Positions 36,697 through 44,718 of a stretch of DNA of 64,000 nt are shown here, one piece after another. The stretch comes from Streptomyces hokutonensis (GTDB lineage Bacteria > Actinomycetota > Actinomycetes > Streptomycetales > Streptomycetaceae): contig NZ_BARG01000022.1 of NCBI RefSeq assembly GCF_000376565.1, positions 56,270 through 120,269 of the forward strand, written 5' to 3'. Each line of letters opens with the position of its first letter. The first letter of the stretch is position 1. Under the pieces are notes generated by a model. The model was not told the origin of the DNA. It made no database searches and saw only the letters and a list, made by a program, of their open reading frames with translations. Made by a program: the position numbers and the translations under genes.

Positions 36697-38631
36697 GTGG
36701 ATACGACCCTTCATGACCCTCTCGTCGGGCAGTTGCTCGACGGCCGCTATCGCGTCGACGCGCGGATCGCCGTCGGCGGGATGGCCACGGTCTACCGGGC
36801 CGTGGACACCCGCCTGGACCGGGTTCTCGCGCTCAAGGTGATGCACCCGACGCTGGCGGCCGACGCCTCCTTCGTGGACCGGTTCATCCGCGAGGCCAAG
36901 TCGGTGGCGCGGCTGGCGCATCCGAACGTGGTGCAGGTCTTCGACCAGGGCGCCCAGGGGGCGTACGTCTATCTGGCGATGGAGTACGTCGCCGGCTGCA
37001 CCCTGCGGGACGTGCTGCGCGAGCGCGGGGCGCTGCAGCCGCGGGCCGCGCTGGACATCCTGGAGCCGGTGCTGGCCGCGCTGGGTGCCGCGCACCGGGC
37101 CGGGTTCGTGCACCGGGACATGAAGCCGGAGAACGTGCTCATAGGGGACGACGGCCGGGTCAAGGTCGCCGACTTCGGGCTGGTGCGGTCCGTGGACACG
37201 GTCACCAGCACCACGGAGAACGTGCTCGGCACGGTCTCGTATCTCGCGCCGGAGCAGATCGAGGGCGGCACGGCGTCCCCCCGGGTCGACGTGTACGCGT
37301 GCGGGGTCGTCCTGTACGAGATGCTCACCGGCCAGAAGCCGCACGACGGGGACTCCCCCGCGATCGTGCTCTACAAGCACCTGCACGAGGACGTCCCGCC
37401 GCCCTCGGCCGTCGTGCCGGGTCTGGCGTACGAGCTGGACGAGCTGGTCGCCACGGCCACCGCGCGCACCCCGGACATCCGGCCGTACGACGCGGTCTCG
37501 CTGTTCGGTCTGGTCCGCGAGGCGCGGGCGGCGCTGAGCGACGAGCAGTTGGACGCGGTGCCGCCGCAGGCGCTGACCTCGGAGCATCCCTACTCCGAGA
37601 ACCGTACGAGTGTGATCCCGCGCTCGCTGACCGTGCCGCGTCCGCTGCCGGTCAACGAGGACGACGAGCCCGGTGACCCGTACAACCGGACCAGCCGGTT
37701 CGAGAGCGGGCCTCCGTTGCCGCCCCGGCGGCGCGACGCGCGGCGGCCCCGGCGGGGGCTGCTGGCGATCATCGCCGCGATCCTGCTGATCATCGGGGTC
37801 GGGACGGGCGTCTGGTACATCAACTCCGGCCAGTTCACCAAGGTCCCGCCGCTTCTTGCGAAGACCGAGGCGCAGGCGAAGGAGCGGCTCCAGGAGGCCG
37901 GTCTCGACGTCAAGTCGGTCAAGCACGCCTACAGCGACACCGTGAAGCGCGGCACCGTCATCAGCACCGACCCGGTGGCCGGCGCCCGCATCCGGGACAA
38001 CGACTCGGTGGCCCTGACCGTCTCGGACGGGCCGGAGACCGTGAAGGTGCCCGATCTGGAGGGCTTCGCCCTGGCCAAGGCGCGGGCCCTGCTCAAGACG
38101 GACGGGCTGGCGGCCGGCATGGTCACCAGGGAGTTCAGCGACGACGTCCCCAAGGGCTTCGTGATCAGCACGGACCCCGAGGCGGGCACCGAGCGCCACG
38201 CGGGTTCCGCGATAGCCCTGACCGTCAGCAAGGGCAGCGCGGTCGACGTGCCGGACGTCACCGGTGAGGACCTGGACGAGGCGAAGTCGGACCTCCAGGA
38301 GGCCGGTCTCACGGTGAAGGTGTCGGACACCGAGGTCACCTCGGAGTACGACGCCGGTCAGGTCGCCCAGCAGACCCCGGCCGGCGACAGCCAGGCCGCC
38401 GCGGGCGACACGGTGACGCTGACGGTGTCCAAGGGCCCGGAGATGGTCGAGGTCCCGAACGTGGTCGGCGCGAGCGTCGACGCGGCGACCAAGCTCCTTG
38501 AGGAGTCCGGCTTCAAGGTCAAGGAGGACCGCGGACTGCTCGGCCTCTTCGGCGACACCGTGAAGAGCCAGTCCGTGGACGCGGGCGAGCAGGCTCCCAA
38601 GGGGTCGACGATCACGATCGAGATCCGGTGA
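36697..38631 (+). CDS. PASTA-domain Ser/Thr protein kinase
   Basis: A 644-residue bitopic Hanks-type kinase. The kinase domain (about 18-285) has the Gly-rich loop IAVGGMATVYRA, ATP-binding Lys47 in LALKVMH, catalytic HRDMKPEN (139-146) and metal-binding DFG (159-161). Its activation loop has several Thr (DTVTSTTENVLGT), then comes APEQ. A Pro/Arg-rich linker leads to one membrane helix (about 354-374) and four extracellular PASTA domains, each ending near LTVSDGPE, LTVSKGSA, LTVSKGPE or ITIEIR. PASTA kinases sense muropeptides or lipid II and adjust growth and division. Its neighbourhood resembles that of mycobacterial PknL, although PknL homologues and the PknB group differ in detail. GTG start chosen from the -10 spacing. 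Confidence 0.95.
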   Translation: MDTTLHDPLVGQLLDGRYRVDARIAVGGMATVYRAVDTRLDRVLALKVMHPTLAADASFVDRFIREAKSVARLAHPNVVQVFDQGAQGAYVYLAMEYVAGCTLRDVLRERGALQPRAALDILEPVLAALGAAHRAGFVHRDMKPENVLIGDDGRVKVADFGLVRSVDTVTSTTENVLGTVSYLAPEQIEGGTASPRVDVYACGVVLYEMLTGQKPHDGDSPAIVLYKHLHEDVPPPSAVVPGLAYELDELVATATARTPDIRPYDAVSLFGLVREARAALSDEQLDAVPPQALTSEHPYSENRTSVIPRSLTVPRPLPVNEDDEPGDPYNRTSRFESGPPLPPRRRDARRPRRGLLAIIAAILLIIGVGTGVWYINSGQFTKVPPLLAKTEAQAKERLQEAGLDVKSVKHAYSDTVKRGTVISTDPVAGARIRDNDSVALTVSDGPETVKVPDLEGFALAKARALLKTDGLAAGMVTREFSDDVPKGFVISTDPEAGTERHAGSAIALTVSKGSAVDVPDVTGEDLDEAKSDLQEAGLTVKVSDTEVTSEYDAGQVAQQTPAGDSQAAAGDTVTLTVSKGPEMVEVPNVVGASVDAATKLLEESGFKVKEDRGLLGLFGDTVKSQSVDAGEQAPKGSTITIEIR

Positions 38632-38665
38632 CGGAGGCGGCACGCGCGCGTGACACCCTGGTCGG

Positions 38666-39556
38666 GTGAGCAGCGCGTCCCCCTCTTCCTCCCGCATCCC
38701 TTCCCGCAACCCCGTCGGCGGCCATGTCCCGGTGGCCGGCGGTCTCCACTCCGTGGGGCTGTCCTACGCCCGTGAGCTGGCCGCCGAGACCGTGCAGGTC
38801 TTCGTCGCCAACCCGCGCGGCTGGGCGACACCGGCCGGGAACCCGCGCCAGGACGAGGAGTTCCGCGCGGTGTGCGAGGCCGAGTCCATCCCGGCGTACG
38901 TGCACGCGCCGTACCTGATCAACTTCGGCTCGCACACCGAGGCCACCGTGGAGAAGTCCGTCGAGTCGCTACGGCACTCGCTGCGGCGCGGCCGGGAGAT
39001 CGGCGCGCTCGGCGTGGTCGTGCACACGGGGAGTGCGACGGGTGGGCGGGAGCGGGCCGTGGCGCTGGCGCAGGTGCGGGAGCATCTGCTGCCGCTGCTG
39101 GACGAACTCACCCATGACGACGACCCGTTCCTGCTGCTGGAGTCGACGGCCGGTCAGGGTTCCTCGCTGTGTTCGCGGACCTGGGACTTCGGGCCGTACT
39201 TCGAGGCGCTGGACGCCCATCCGAAGCTGGGCGTGTGCCTGGACACGTGCCACATCTTCGCCGCGGGCCACGACTTGACCGGCCCGTCCGGCATGCACCA
39301 GACCCTCGATCTGCTGGTGGACACGGTGGGTGAGGGGCGGCTGAAACTGATCCATGCCAACGACTCCAAAGATGTCGTCGGAGCCCACAAGGACCGCCAC
39401 GAGAACATCGGCTCCGGGCACATCGGCGAGGATCCGTTCCGCGCGCTGATGACCCACCCGGCGACCGAAGGCGTACCGCTGATCATCGAGACGCCCGGCG
39501 GCAGGGAAGGGCACGCGGCGGACGTGGAGCGGCTGAAGAAGCTCAGGGACTCGTAG
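38666..39556 (+). CDS. nfo: Endonuclease IV-like AP endonuclease
   Basis: A 296-residue TIM-barrel DNA repair enzyme that cleaves at abasic sites. The family pattern of zinc-binding His, Glu and Asp residues is visible: HVPVAGGL (N-terminal His), YVHAPYLINFGS, VVHTGSATGG, LLESTAGQGSSL, GVCLDTCHIFAAGHDL, IHANDSKD, RHENIGSGHIGED and IIETPGG. The first 20 residues are Ser/Pro-rich and probably not part of the fold; the GTG at 38666 is the first start in frame after the kinase stop. It begins 34 bp after the kinase and may share its transcript. Confidence 0.93.
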   Translation: MSSASPSSSRIPSRNPVGGHVPVAGGLHSVGLSYARELAAETVQVFVANPRGWATPAGNPRQDEEFRAVCEAESIPAYVHAPYLINFGSHTEATVEKSVESLRHSLRRGREIGALGVVVHTGSATGGRERAVALAQVREHLLPLLDELTHDDDPFLLLESTAGQGSSLCSRTWDFGPYFEALDAHPKLGVCLDTCHIFAAGHDLTGPSGMHQTLDLLVDTVGEGRLKLIHANDSKDVVGAHKDRHENIGSGHIGEDPFRALMTHPATEGVPLIIETPGGREGHAADVERLKKLRDS

Positions 39557-39568
39557 CCCCGGAGGGGC

Positions 39569-40183
39569 TTACAGCTCCGGGCCCTCGCCGGGGCCCTCCT
39601 GGTACGAGTACCGCTGTTCCTTCCACGGGTCCCCGACGTTGTGGTACCCGCGTTCCTCCCAGAAGCCGCGCCGGTCGGCGGTCATGTACTCGACGCCCCG
39701 GACCCACTTCGGGCCCTTCCAGGCGTACAGGTGGGGGACGACCAGGCGGAGCGGGAAGCCGTGTTCCGCGGTGAGGAGTTCGCCGTCCTTGTGGGTGGCG
39801 AAAATCGTGCCCTCGGCCGCGAAGTCGGCGAGGCGGAGGTTGGCGCTGAAGCCGTACTCCGCCCAGACCATGACATGGGTGACGGCGGCTGACGGCGGGG
39901 CGGTCTCCAGGATCGTGCGGGCGGGGATGCCGCCCCATTCGGCGCCCAGCATGCTGAACTTCGTGACGCAGTGCAGATCGGCCACGACCGAGTCGTAGGG
40001 CAGAGCGGTGAACTCGTCGTGGTTCCAGCAGTGCTTCTCGCCGTCGGCGGTGGCGCCGAAGACCCGGAACTCCCAGCGCTCGGGGCGGAACTTGGGGACC
40101 GGGCCGTAGTGGGTGACCGGCCAGCCGCGCTGAAGTCGCTGGCCGGGCGGCAGCTCGGACTGTTCGACCCCTCTCTGACCCAT
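39569..40183 (-). CDS. Sulfite oxidase-like molybdopterin oxidoreductase
   Basis: A 204-residue protein of the oxidoreductase molybdopterin-binding family, similar to the catalytic domain of YedY/MsrP-type and sulfite-oxidase-like enzymes. The pattern is WEFRVFGATADGE, DLHCVTKFSMLGAEWGGIPARTIL with the Cys at DLHCVTKFS as molybdenum ligand, MVWAEYGFSANL and the VVPHLYAWKGPKWVRGVEYM stretch. There is no Tat signal, so it is probably cytoplasmic, unlike MsrP. I use the ATG at 40183 (MGQRGVEQ); earlier in-frame starts add a Cys-rich stretch without family support. Converges with nfo, 12 bp between stops. Confidence 0.88.
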   Translation of the reverse strand: MGQRGVEQSELPPGQRLQRGWPVTHYGPVPKFRPERWEFRVFGATADGEKHCWNHDEFTALPYDSVVADLHCVTKFSMLGAEWGGIPARTILETAPPSAAVTHVMVWAEYGFSANLRLADFAAEGTIFATHKDGELLTAEHGFPLRLVVPHLYAWKGPKWVRGVEYMTADRRGFWEERGYHNVGDPWKEQRYSYQEGPGEGPEL

Positions 40184-40341
40184 GACTCCATCCTGACAGA
40201 CGGGGGCCGGTGCACATGACCGGCTCTGGGCGGATTCGGGCAACTCCTACTAAGCATGCACTTACTGGACGACCTCTTCGCGCCGGTGCAATCATGCGGC
40301 GCAACCCGCCAGTTCCCCTTGTTTTGGAAGGAGCCTCTGCG

Positions 40342-40818
40342 ATGCAGGGCGACCCCGAGGTCCTCGAGTTCCTGAACGAGCAGCTCACCGGTGAGCTGAC
40401 CGCGATCAACCAGTACTGGCTGCACTACCGCATCCAGGACAACAACGGCTGGACCAAGCTCGCCAAGTACACGCGTGAAGAGTCCATCGACGAGATGAAG
40501 CACGCGGACAGGATCACCGAGCGCATCCTGATGCTCGACGGTCTGCCGAACTACCAGCGGCTGTTCCACGTCCGGGTCGGTCAGACGGTCACCGAGATGT
40601 TCCAGGCGGACCGGCAGGTGGAGGTCGAGGCGATCGACCGGCTCAAGCGGGGTATCGAGGTGATGCGCGCGAAGGGCGACGTCACCTCGGCGAACATCTT
40701 CGAGGACATCCTCGAGGACGAGGAGCACCACATCGACTACCTCGACACGCAGCTCCAGCTGATCGAGCAGCTCGGCGAGGCGCTGTACATCGCGCAGCAG
40801 ATCGAGCAGCCCAGCTGA
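40342..40818 (+). CDS. bfr: Bacterioferritin
   Basis: Bfr is a 24-subunit iron-storage ferritin with haem at the dimer interfaces. The 158 residues show the ferroxidase ligands E18, E51, H54, E94, E127 and H130, and the haem ligand Met52 in IDEMKHADR. The ribosome-binding site AAGGAG is 8 nt before the ATG. It converges on the bacterioferritin-associated ferredoxin gene with 13 bp between the stops. The pairing fits iron storage and release. A short inverted repeat TAAG-N6-CTTA (40251-40264) lies about 80 bp upstream but is too weak to call. Confidence 0.97.
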   Translation: MQGDPEVLEFLNEQLTGELTAINQYWLHYRIQDNNGWTKLAKYTREESIDEMKHADRITERILMLDGLPNYQRLFHVRVGQTVTEMFQADRQVEVEAIDRLKRGIEVMRAKGDVTSANIFEDILEDEEHHIDYLDTQLQLIEQLGEALYIAQQIEQPS

Positions 40819-40831
40819 GACCCGTCCGGTC

Positions 40832-41074
40832 CTAGGCGGCGTCTTCCAGTTCGGCCAGCTCGGCGAAGACCGGCTCGCCCTGGTCGGCCGTCTCCCGGCG
40901 CGGACAGGCGCCCCGGCCCAGCAGCGCCTGGATCCGGCGTACGCACGAACCGCAGTCGGTGCCCGCCTTGCAGGCCGACGCTATCTGCCGGGGGGTGCAG
41001 GCACCGCCCTCCGCGTGCTTCGCGACCTGCGCCTCGGTCACACCGAAGCAGTTGCAGACGTACACGCGGGTCAC
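40832..41074 (-). CDS. Bacterioferritin-associated ferredoxin (Bfd-like, (2Fe-2S))
   Basis: An 80-residue BFD-like [2Fe-2S] protein. The four cluster ligands are C7 and C9 (VYVCNCFGVTEAQV) and C41 and C44 (GTDCGSCVRRI), the exact spacing of Bfd. Bfd delivers electrons to bacterioferritin to release stored iron and is normally made under iron starvation. That matches the iron box 45 bp upstream (41119-41137). The GTG start has GGGAGG 2-7 nt upstream. Convergent with bfr. Confidence 0.93.
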   Translation of the reverse strand: MTRVYVCNCFGVTEAQVAKHAEGGACTPRQIASACKAGTDCGSCVRRIQALLGRGACPRRETADQGEPVFAELAELEDAA

Positions 41075-41118
41075 CTCCCGGGCGGGATCGAAATCTGTGG
41101 TGCCGTCCCGACAATCGG

Positions 41119-41137
41119 TGAGGCTAACCTAACCTTA
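41119..41137 (-). promoter_or_regulatory. DmdR/IdeR-type iron box upstream of bfd
   Basis: The minus strand reads TAAGGTTAGGTTAGCCTCA, which matches the 19-bp IdeR/DmdR consensus (TTAGGTTAGGCTAACCTAA, recalled from the family) at 15 positions. It lies 45 bp before the bfd start. Iron-loaded DmdR1 would repress bfd, so the ferredoxin would be made when iron is low. Confidence 0.8.
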
Positions 41138-41160
41138 CCCGCCGCGCAGGTCCTGTAAAA

Positions 41161-41204
41161 GTGCTGTGGGGCGGGGATCGTATGTGATCCCCGCCCCACG
41201 GCAC
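41161..41204. terminator. Terminator of the DAHP synthase gene
   Basis: A 19-bp stem (41161-41179 with 41186-41204) has one T-G wobble and a 6-nt loop GTATGT. It starts 23 bp past the aroH stop on the minus strand and sits just upstream of the bfd promoter, insulating the two. One of the strongest hairpins in the window. Confidence 0.88.
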
Positions 41205-41226
41205 TCTGCTGTAACAGGTGAAACCC

Positions 41227-42579
41227 TTACTGGTCCCTGTACATCTCGGCGACGAGGAAGGCCAGGTCGAGGGACTGGCTGCGGTTGAGGCGCGGGTCGC
41301 AGGCCGTCTCGTAGCGCTGGTGCAGGTCGTCGACGAAGATCTCGTCGCCGCCGCCCACGCACTCGGTGACATCGTCACCGGTGAGCTCGACGTGGATGCC
41401 GCCCGGGTGGGTGCCGAGGCCCTTGTGGACCTCGAAGAAGCCCTTCACCTCGTCGAGCACGTCGTCGAAGCGGCGGGTCTTGTGACCGGAGGCCGCCTCG
41501 TACGTGTTGCCGTGCATCGGGTCGGTGATCCAGGCGACGGTCGCGCCGGACGCGGTGACCTTCTCGACCAGCTCGGGCAGCTTGTCGCGGACCTTGTCCG
41601 CACCCATCCGCACGATGAAGGTGAGCCGGCCGGGCTCGCGGTCCGGGTCGAGGCGCTCGATGTACTGGAGGGCGTCCTCGGCGGTGGTCGTCGGGCCGAG
41701 CTTGATGCCGATCGGGTTGCGGATCTGGGAGGCGAACTCGATGTGCGCGCCGTCCAGTTGGCGGGTGCGCTCGCCGATCCACACCATGTGCCCGGAGACG
41801 TCGTAGAGCCTGCCGGTGCGGGAGTCGACCCGGGTCAGGGCCGACTCGTAGTCCAGCAGGAGCGCCTCGTGCGAGGAGTAGAACTCGACGGTCTTGAACT
41901 CCTCCGGGTCCGTCCCGCAGGCCCGCATGAAGTTCAGCGCGTTGTCGATCTCCCGCGCGAGCTGCTCGTAGCGCTGGCCGGAGGGGGACGACTTCACGAA
42001 GTCCTGGTTCCAGGCGTGCACCTGGCGCAGGTCGGCGTAGCCGCCGGTGGTGAAGGCGCGCACCAGGTTGAGCGTGGAGGCGGACGCGTTGTACATCCGC
42101 TTCAGGCGCTCGGGGTCCGGGACGCGGGCCTCTTCGGTGAAGGCGAAGCCGTTGACGGAGTCGCCCCGGTAGGTGGGGAGGGTCACCCCGTCGCGGGTCT
42201 CGGTCGACTTGGAGCGCGGCTTGGAGTACTGGCCGGCGATCCGGCCGACCTTGACCACCGGCACCGAGGCGGCGTACGTCAGTACGGCGCCCATCTGGAG
42301 CAGGGTCTTCAGCTTGTTGCGGATGTGGTCGGCGGACACCGCGTCGAAGGCCTCGGCGCAGTCGCCGCCCTGGAGGAGGAACGCCTCTCCCTTGGCGACG
42401 GCCGCCAACCGGGCACGCAGCTGGTCGCACTCGCCCGCGAAGACGAGCGGCGGATACGACGCGAGGTCCGCGATCACTGCGCGCAGAGCCTCGGTGTCGG
42501 GGTACTCGGGCTGCTGCGCCGCGGGCAGGTCTCGCCAGGTGTTGCCAGCGCTGGCGCTGGTCTTAGCGTTCACGGTCAC
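41227..42579 (-). CDS. aroH: Class II 3-deoxy-7-phosphoheptulonate (DAHP) synthase
   Basis: This is the first enzyme of the shikimate pathway: PEP + erythrose 4-phosphate to DAHP. At 450 residues it is the plant-like class II type: WRDLPAAQQPEYPD, PPLVFAGECDQLRARLA, FLLQGGDCAEAF (metal-binding Cys), GRIAGQYSKPRS, RGDSVNGFAF, HAWNQDFV, YSSHEALLLDYE, WIGERTRQLDGAH, NPIGIKLGPTT and WITDPMHGNTYE. TAATGT lies 7 nt before the GTG at 42579, so the transcript is probably leaderless and that start is right; a GTG two codons later has GAGGG at 8 nt. The open frame continues far upstream but only as antisense of trpEG. It is divergent from trpL-trpEG, joining the first step of the pathway to the tryptophan branch. 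Confidence 0.96.
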   Translation of the reverse strand: MTVNAKTSASAGNTWRDLPAAQQPEYPDTEALRAVIADLASYPPLVFAGECDQLRARLAAVAKGEAFLLQGGDCAEAFDAVSADHIRNKLKTLLQMGAVLTYAASVPVVKVGRIAGQYSKPRSKSTETRDGVTLPTYRGDSVNGFAFTEEARVPDPERLKRMYNASASTLNLVRAFTTGGYADLRQVHAWNQDFVKSSPSGQRYEQLAREIDNALNFMRACGTDPEEFKTVEFYSSHEALLLDYESALTRVDSRTGRLYDVSGHMVWIGERTRQLDGAHIEFASQIRNPIGIKLGPTTTAEDALQYIERLDPDREPGRLTFIVRMGADKVRDKLPELVEKVTASGATVAWITDPMHGNTYEAASGHKTRRFDDVLDEVKGFFEVHKGLGTHPGGIHVELTGDDVTECVGGGDEIFVDDLHQRYETACDPRLNRSQSLDLAFLVAEMYRDQ

Positions 42580-42675
42580 GCCCTCAACATTACGGGGTCG
42601 TGTCGAGTCGTTTTCGCACGGCTCGACAGGTGAGACACCCGCATGCTCAGGTGCGCGTGGGGTAGGGTGCCTCGC

Positions 42676-42744
42676 ATGTTCGCGCACTCGACCCAGCACA
42701 CGAACCAGAACTGGTGGTGGACCGCTCATCCGGCGGCCCACTGA
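42676..42744 (+). CDS. trpL: Trp leader peptide TrpL
   Basis: A 22-codon reading frame with three consecutive Trp codons (residues 13-15, within NQNWWWTAH), directly upstream of trpEG. This is the sensor of a transcription attenuator: ribosomes stall on the Trp run when charged tRNA-Trp is scarce. The ATG is preceded by TAGGGT (42663-42668) at exactly 7 nt and by no ribosome-binding site, so the transcript most likely begins with the AUG itself. A trp attenuator before trpE(G) has been described in S. venezuelae; this is the same arrangement. Confidence 0.92.
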   Translation: MFAHSTQHTNQNWWWTAHPAAH

Positions 42745-42794
42745 CTGCGCGTACTCCCAGTACTCCGCGAAGGCCGCCCGAGGGGCGGCCTTCG
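42731..42794 (+). terminator. trp attenuator: terminator with competing antiterminator
   Basis: The terminator is a perfect 12-bp stem (42768-42779 with 42783-42794) with a 3-nt GAG loop, followed by GCGTTT. The antiterminator strand is GGCGGCC (42732-42738), just after the Trp codons; it is complementary to GGCCGCC (42772-42778) in the terminator's 5' arm. Stalling at the Trp codons would leave 42732-42738 free to pair and prevent termination before trpEG. A small GTACTC hairpin (42751-42766) lies between. Confidence 0.88.
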
Positions 42795-42837
42795 GCGTTT
42801 CCGGGGTCGTTCCTCCTCCATCGATGGCAGAGGAACC

Positions 42838-44718
42838 ATGGACCTGACACAGCTGCTGAACGACGACCGACCGTTCGCCCTGCTGCGCCGCCGCACACCG
42901 GGCCACGACGAGAACACGGTGGAGGTCTTCCTCGGCCCGGTCTCCACCCACGACCGCATCGCCGACCTCCCCGCCGAGGGCCTGGCCCTGATCCCCTACC
43001 GCCAGATCCGCGAACGCGGCTTCGACGTCCGCGACGACGGCACTCCCCTGGCCTTCCTCACCCCCGAGGAGTCGTACGAGATCCCGCTCGCCGACGCACT
43101 GGACCAGCTGCCCGCGCACGACGTGCGGGTCGAGGGCGGCGGCTTCGACGTCGGTGACGAGGCGTACGGGGAGATCGTCGGGCGGGTGCTGCGGGAGGAG
43201 ATCGGGCGCGGCGAGGGCGCCAACTTCGTCATCCGGCGGACGTACGAGGGCGAGATCCCGGGGTACGGCAGGGCCGACGCGCTGGCGCTGTTCCGGCGGC
43301 TGCTGGTGGGTGAGCGGGGCGCGTACTGGACGTTCGTCGTGCACACGGGTGAGCGCACACTGGTGGGCGCGAGTCCCGAGGTGCACGTGCGGATGTCCGG
43401 CGGGACGGTCGTCATGAACCCGATCAGCGGGACGTACCGCTATCCGGCGGAGGGGCCCACGCCCGAGCACCTGCTGGATTTCCTCGCCGACGGCAAGGAG
43501 ATCGAGGAGCTGTCGATGGTCGTCGACGAGGAACTGAAGATGATGTGCACGGTCGGCGACATGGGCGGGGTCGTGGTCGGGCCGCGGCTGAAGGAGATGG
43601 CCCATCTCGCGCACACCGAGTACGAGTTGCGCGGCCGGTCCTCGCTGGATGCGCGGGAGGTCCTGAAGGAGACCATGTTCGCGGCGACCGTCACCGGGTC
43701 GCCGGTGCAGAACGCCTGCCGGGTCATCGAACGGCACGAGGTGGGCGGAAGGGGTTACTACGCCGGCGCCCTCGCCCTCGTCGGCCACGACTCCGGCGGC
43801 GCCCAGACCCTCGACTCCCCCATCCTCATCCGCACCGCCGACATCGACCCGGCCGGCCGGCTGCGGGTCCCGGTCGGCGCCACCCTCGTCCGCGGCTCCG
43901 ACCCGGCGGGCGAGGTCGCGGAGACCCACGCGAAGGCGGCGGGAGTCCTGGCGGCTCTCGGCGTACGACCGTCCCGGCCGCGCGAGGAGAGCACGCGGCC
44001 CCGGCTGGCCGACGACCCTCGGGTGCGCGCCGCCCTCGACGGTCGCCGCACCTCCCTGGCGCCCTTCTGGCTGCGGATGCAGGAGCGCTCCGAGGAGTTG
44101 ACCGGGCACGCGCTGGTCGTCGACGGGGAGGACACCTTCACGGCGATGCTCGCGCACGTGCTGCGGTCGAGCGGCCTGGAGGTGACCGTGCGCCGGTACG
44201 ACGAGGAGGGGCTGCGGGAGGCGGTGCTCGCGCACGAGGGGCCGGTGGTGCTGGGGCCGGGCCCCGGTGACCCCTCCGACACGGCCGACCCGAAGATGCG
44301 CTTCCTGAGGGCGCTGACCGCCGAGGTCCTCCGGGCGAACCGGCACGGTGTCCTCGGCGTGTGTCTCGGGCACGAACTGATCGCGGCGGAGCTGGGGTTG
44401 GAGATCGTCCGCAAGGAGGTTCCGTACCAGGGGGCGCAGACGACGGTCGACCTGTTCGGCCGGGAGGAGACCGTCGGCTTCTACAACAGCTTCGTGGCGC
44501 GCTGCGACGACGAGGCGGCCGCCGAGCTGGAGGCCCACGGTGTGGAGGTCAGCCGTAGCGCGAGTGGTGAGGTGCATGCGCTACGGGGGCCGGGGTTCGC
44601 CGGCGTCCAGTTCCACCCGGAGTCGGTGCTGACGCTCAACGGGGCTGCTGTCGTACGGGAGTTGGTGGGTCAGCTGCGGGGCACGAGCACGTTCTCGGAG
44701 CGGCGGCCGGCCGTGTAG
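42838..44718 (+). CDS. trpEG: Fused anthranilate synthase TrpE-TrpG
   Basis: This enzyme makes anthranilate from chorismate and glutamine, the first step to tryptophan. The 626 residues fuse the TrpE-type chorismate-binding domain (about 1-400; NPISGTYRYPAEG, KEIEELSMVVDEELKMM, TVTGSPVQNACRVIE) to a class I glutamine amidotransferase (about 420-620; LGPGPGDPSD, catalytic Cys in GVCLGHELIA, and QFHPESVLT with the catalytic His-x-Glu). This fused form is known in streptomycetes, rhizobia and phenazine clusters (PhzE-like); the attenuator upstream indicates the primary-metabolism enzyme. Its last 49 bp overlap the convergent dehydrogenase gene. Confidence 0.95.
   Translation: MDLTQLLNDDRPFALLRRRTPGHDENTVEVFLGPVSTHDRIADLPAEGLALIPYRQIRERGFDVRDDGTPLAFLTPEESYEIPLADALDQLPAHDVRVEGGGFDVGDEAYGEIVGRVLREEIGRGEGANFVIRRTYEGEIPGYGRADALALFRRLLVGERGAYWTFVVHTGERTLVGASPEVHVRMSGGTVVMNPISGTYRYPAEGPTPEHLLDFLADGKEIEELSMVVDEELKMMCTVGDMGGVVVGPRLKEMAHLAHTEYELRGRSSLDAREVLKETMFAATVTGSPVQNACRVIERHEVGGRGYYAGALALVGHDSGGAQTLDSPILIRTADIDPAGRLRVPVGATLVRGSDPAGEVAETHAKAAGVLAALGVRPSRPREESTRPRLADDPRVRAALDGRRTSLAPFWLRMQERSEELTGHALVVDGEDTFTAMLAHVLRSSGLEVTVRRYDEEGLREAVLAHEGPVVLGPGPGDPSDTADPKMRFLRALTAEVLRANRHGVLGVCLGHELIAAELGLEIVRKEVPYQGAQTTVDLFGREETVGFYNSFVARCDDEAAAELEAHGVEVSRSASGEVHALRGPGFAGVQFHPESVLTLNGAAVVRELVGQLRGTSTFSERRPAV

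Noticed and set aside
36619..38709. Open minus-strand frame of 696 codons opposite the PASTA kinase
   Set aside because: Shadow of the kinase gene; repeated sequence simply mirrors the PASTA repeats.
42580..44577. N-terminal extension of the DAHP synthase frame to 1116 residues
   Set aside because: The added part is antisense of trpL-trpEG. Family length and the -10 element fix the start at 42579.
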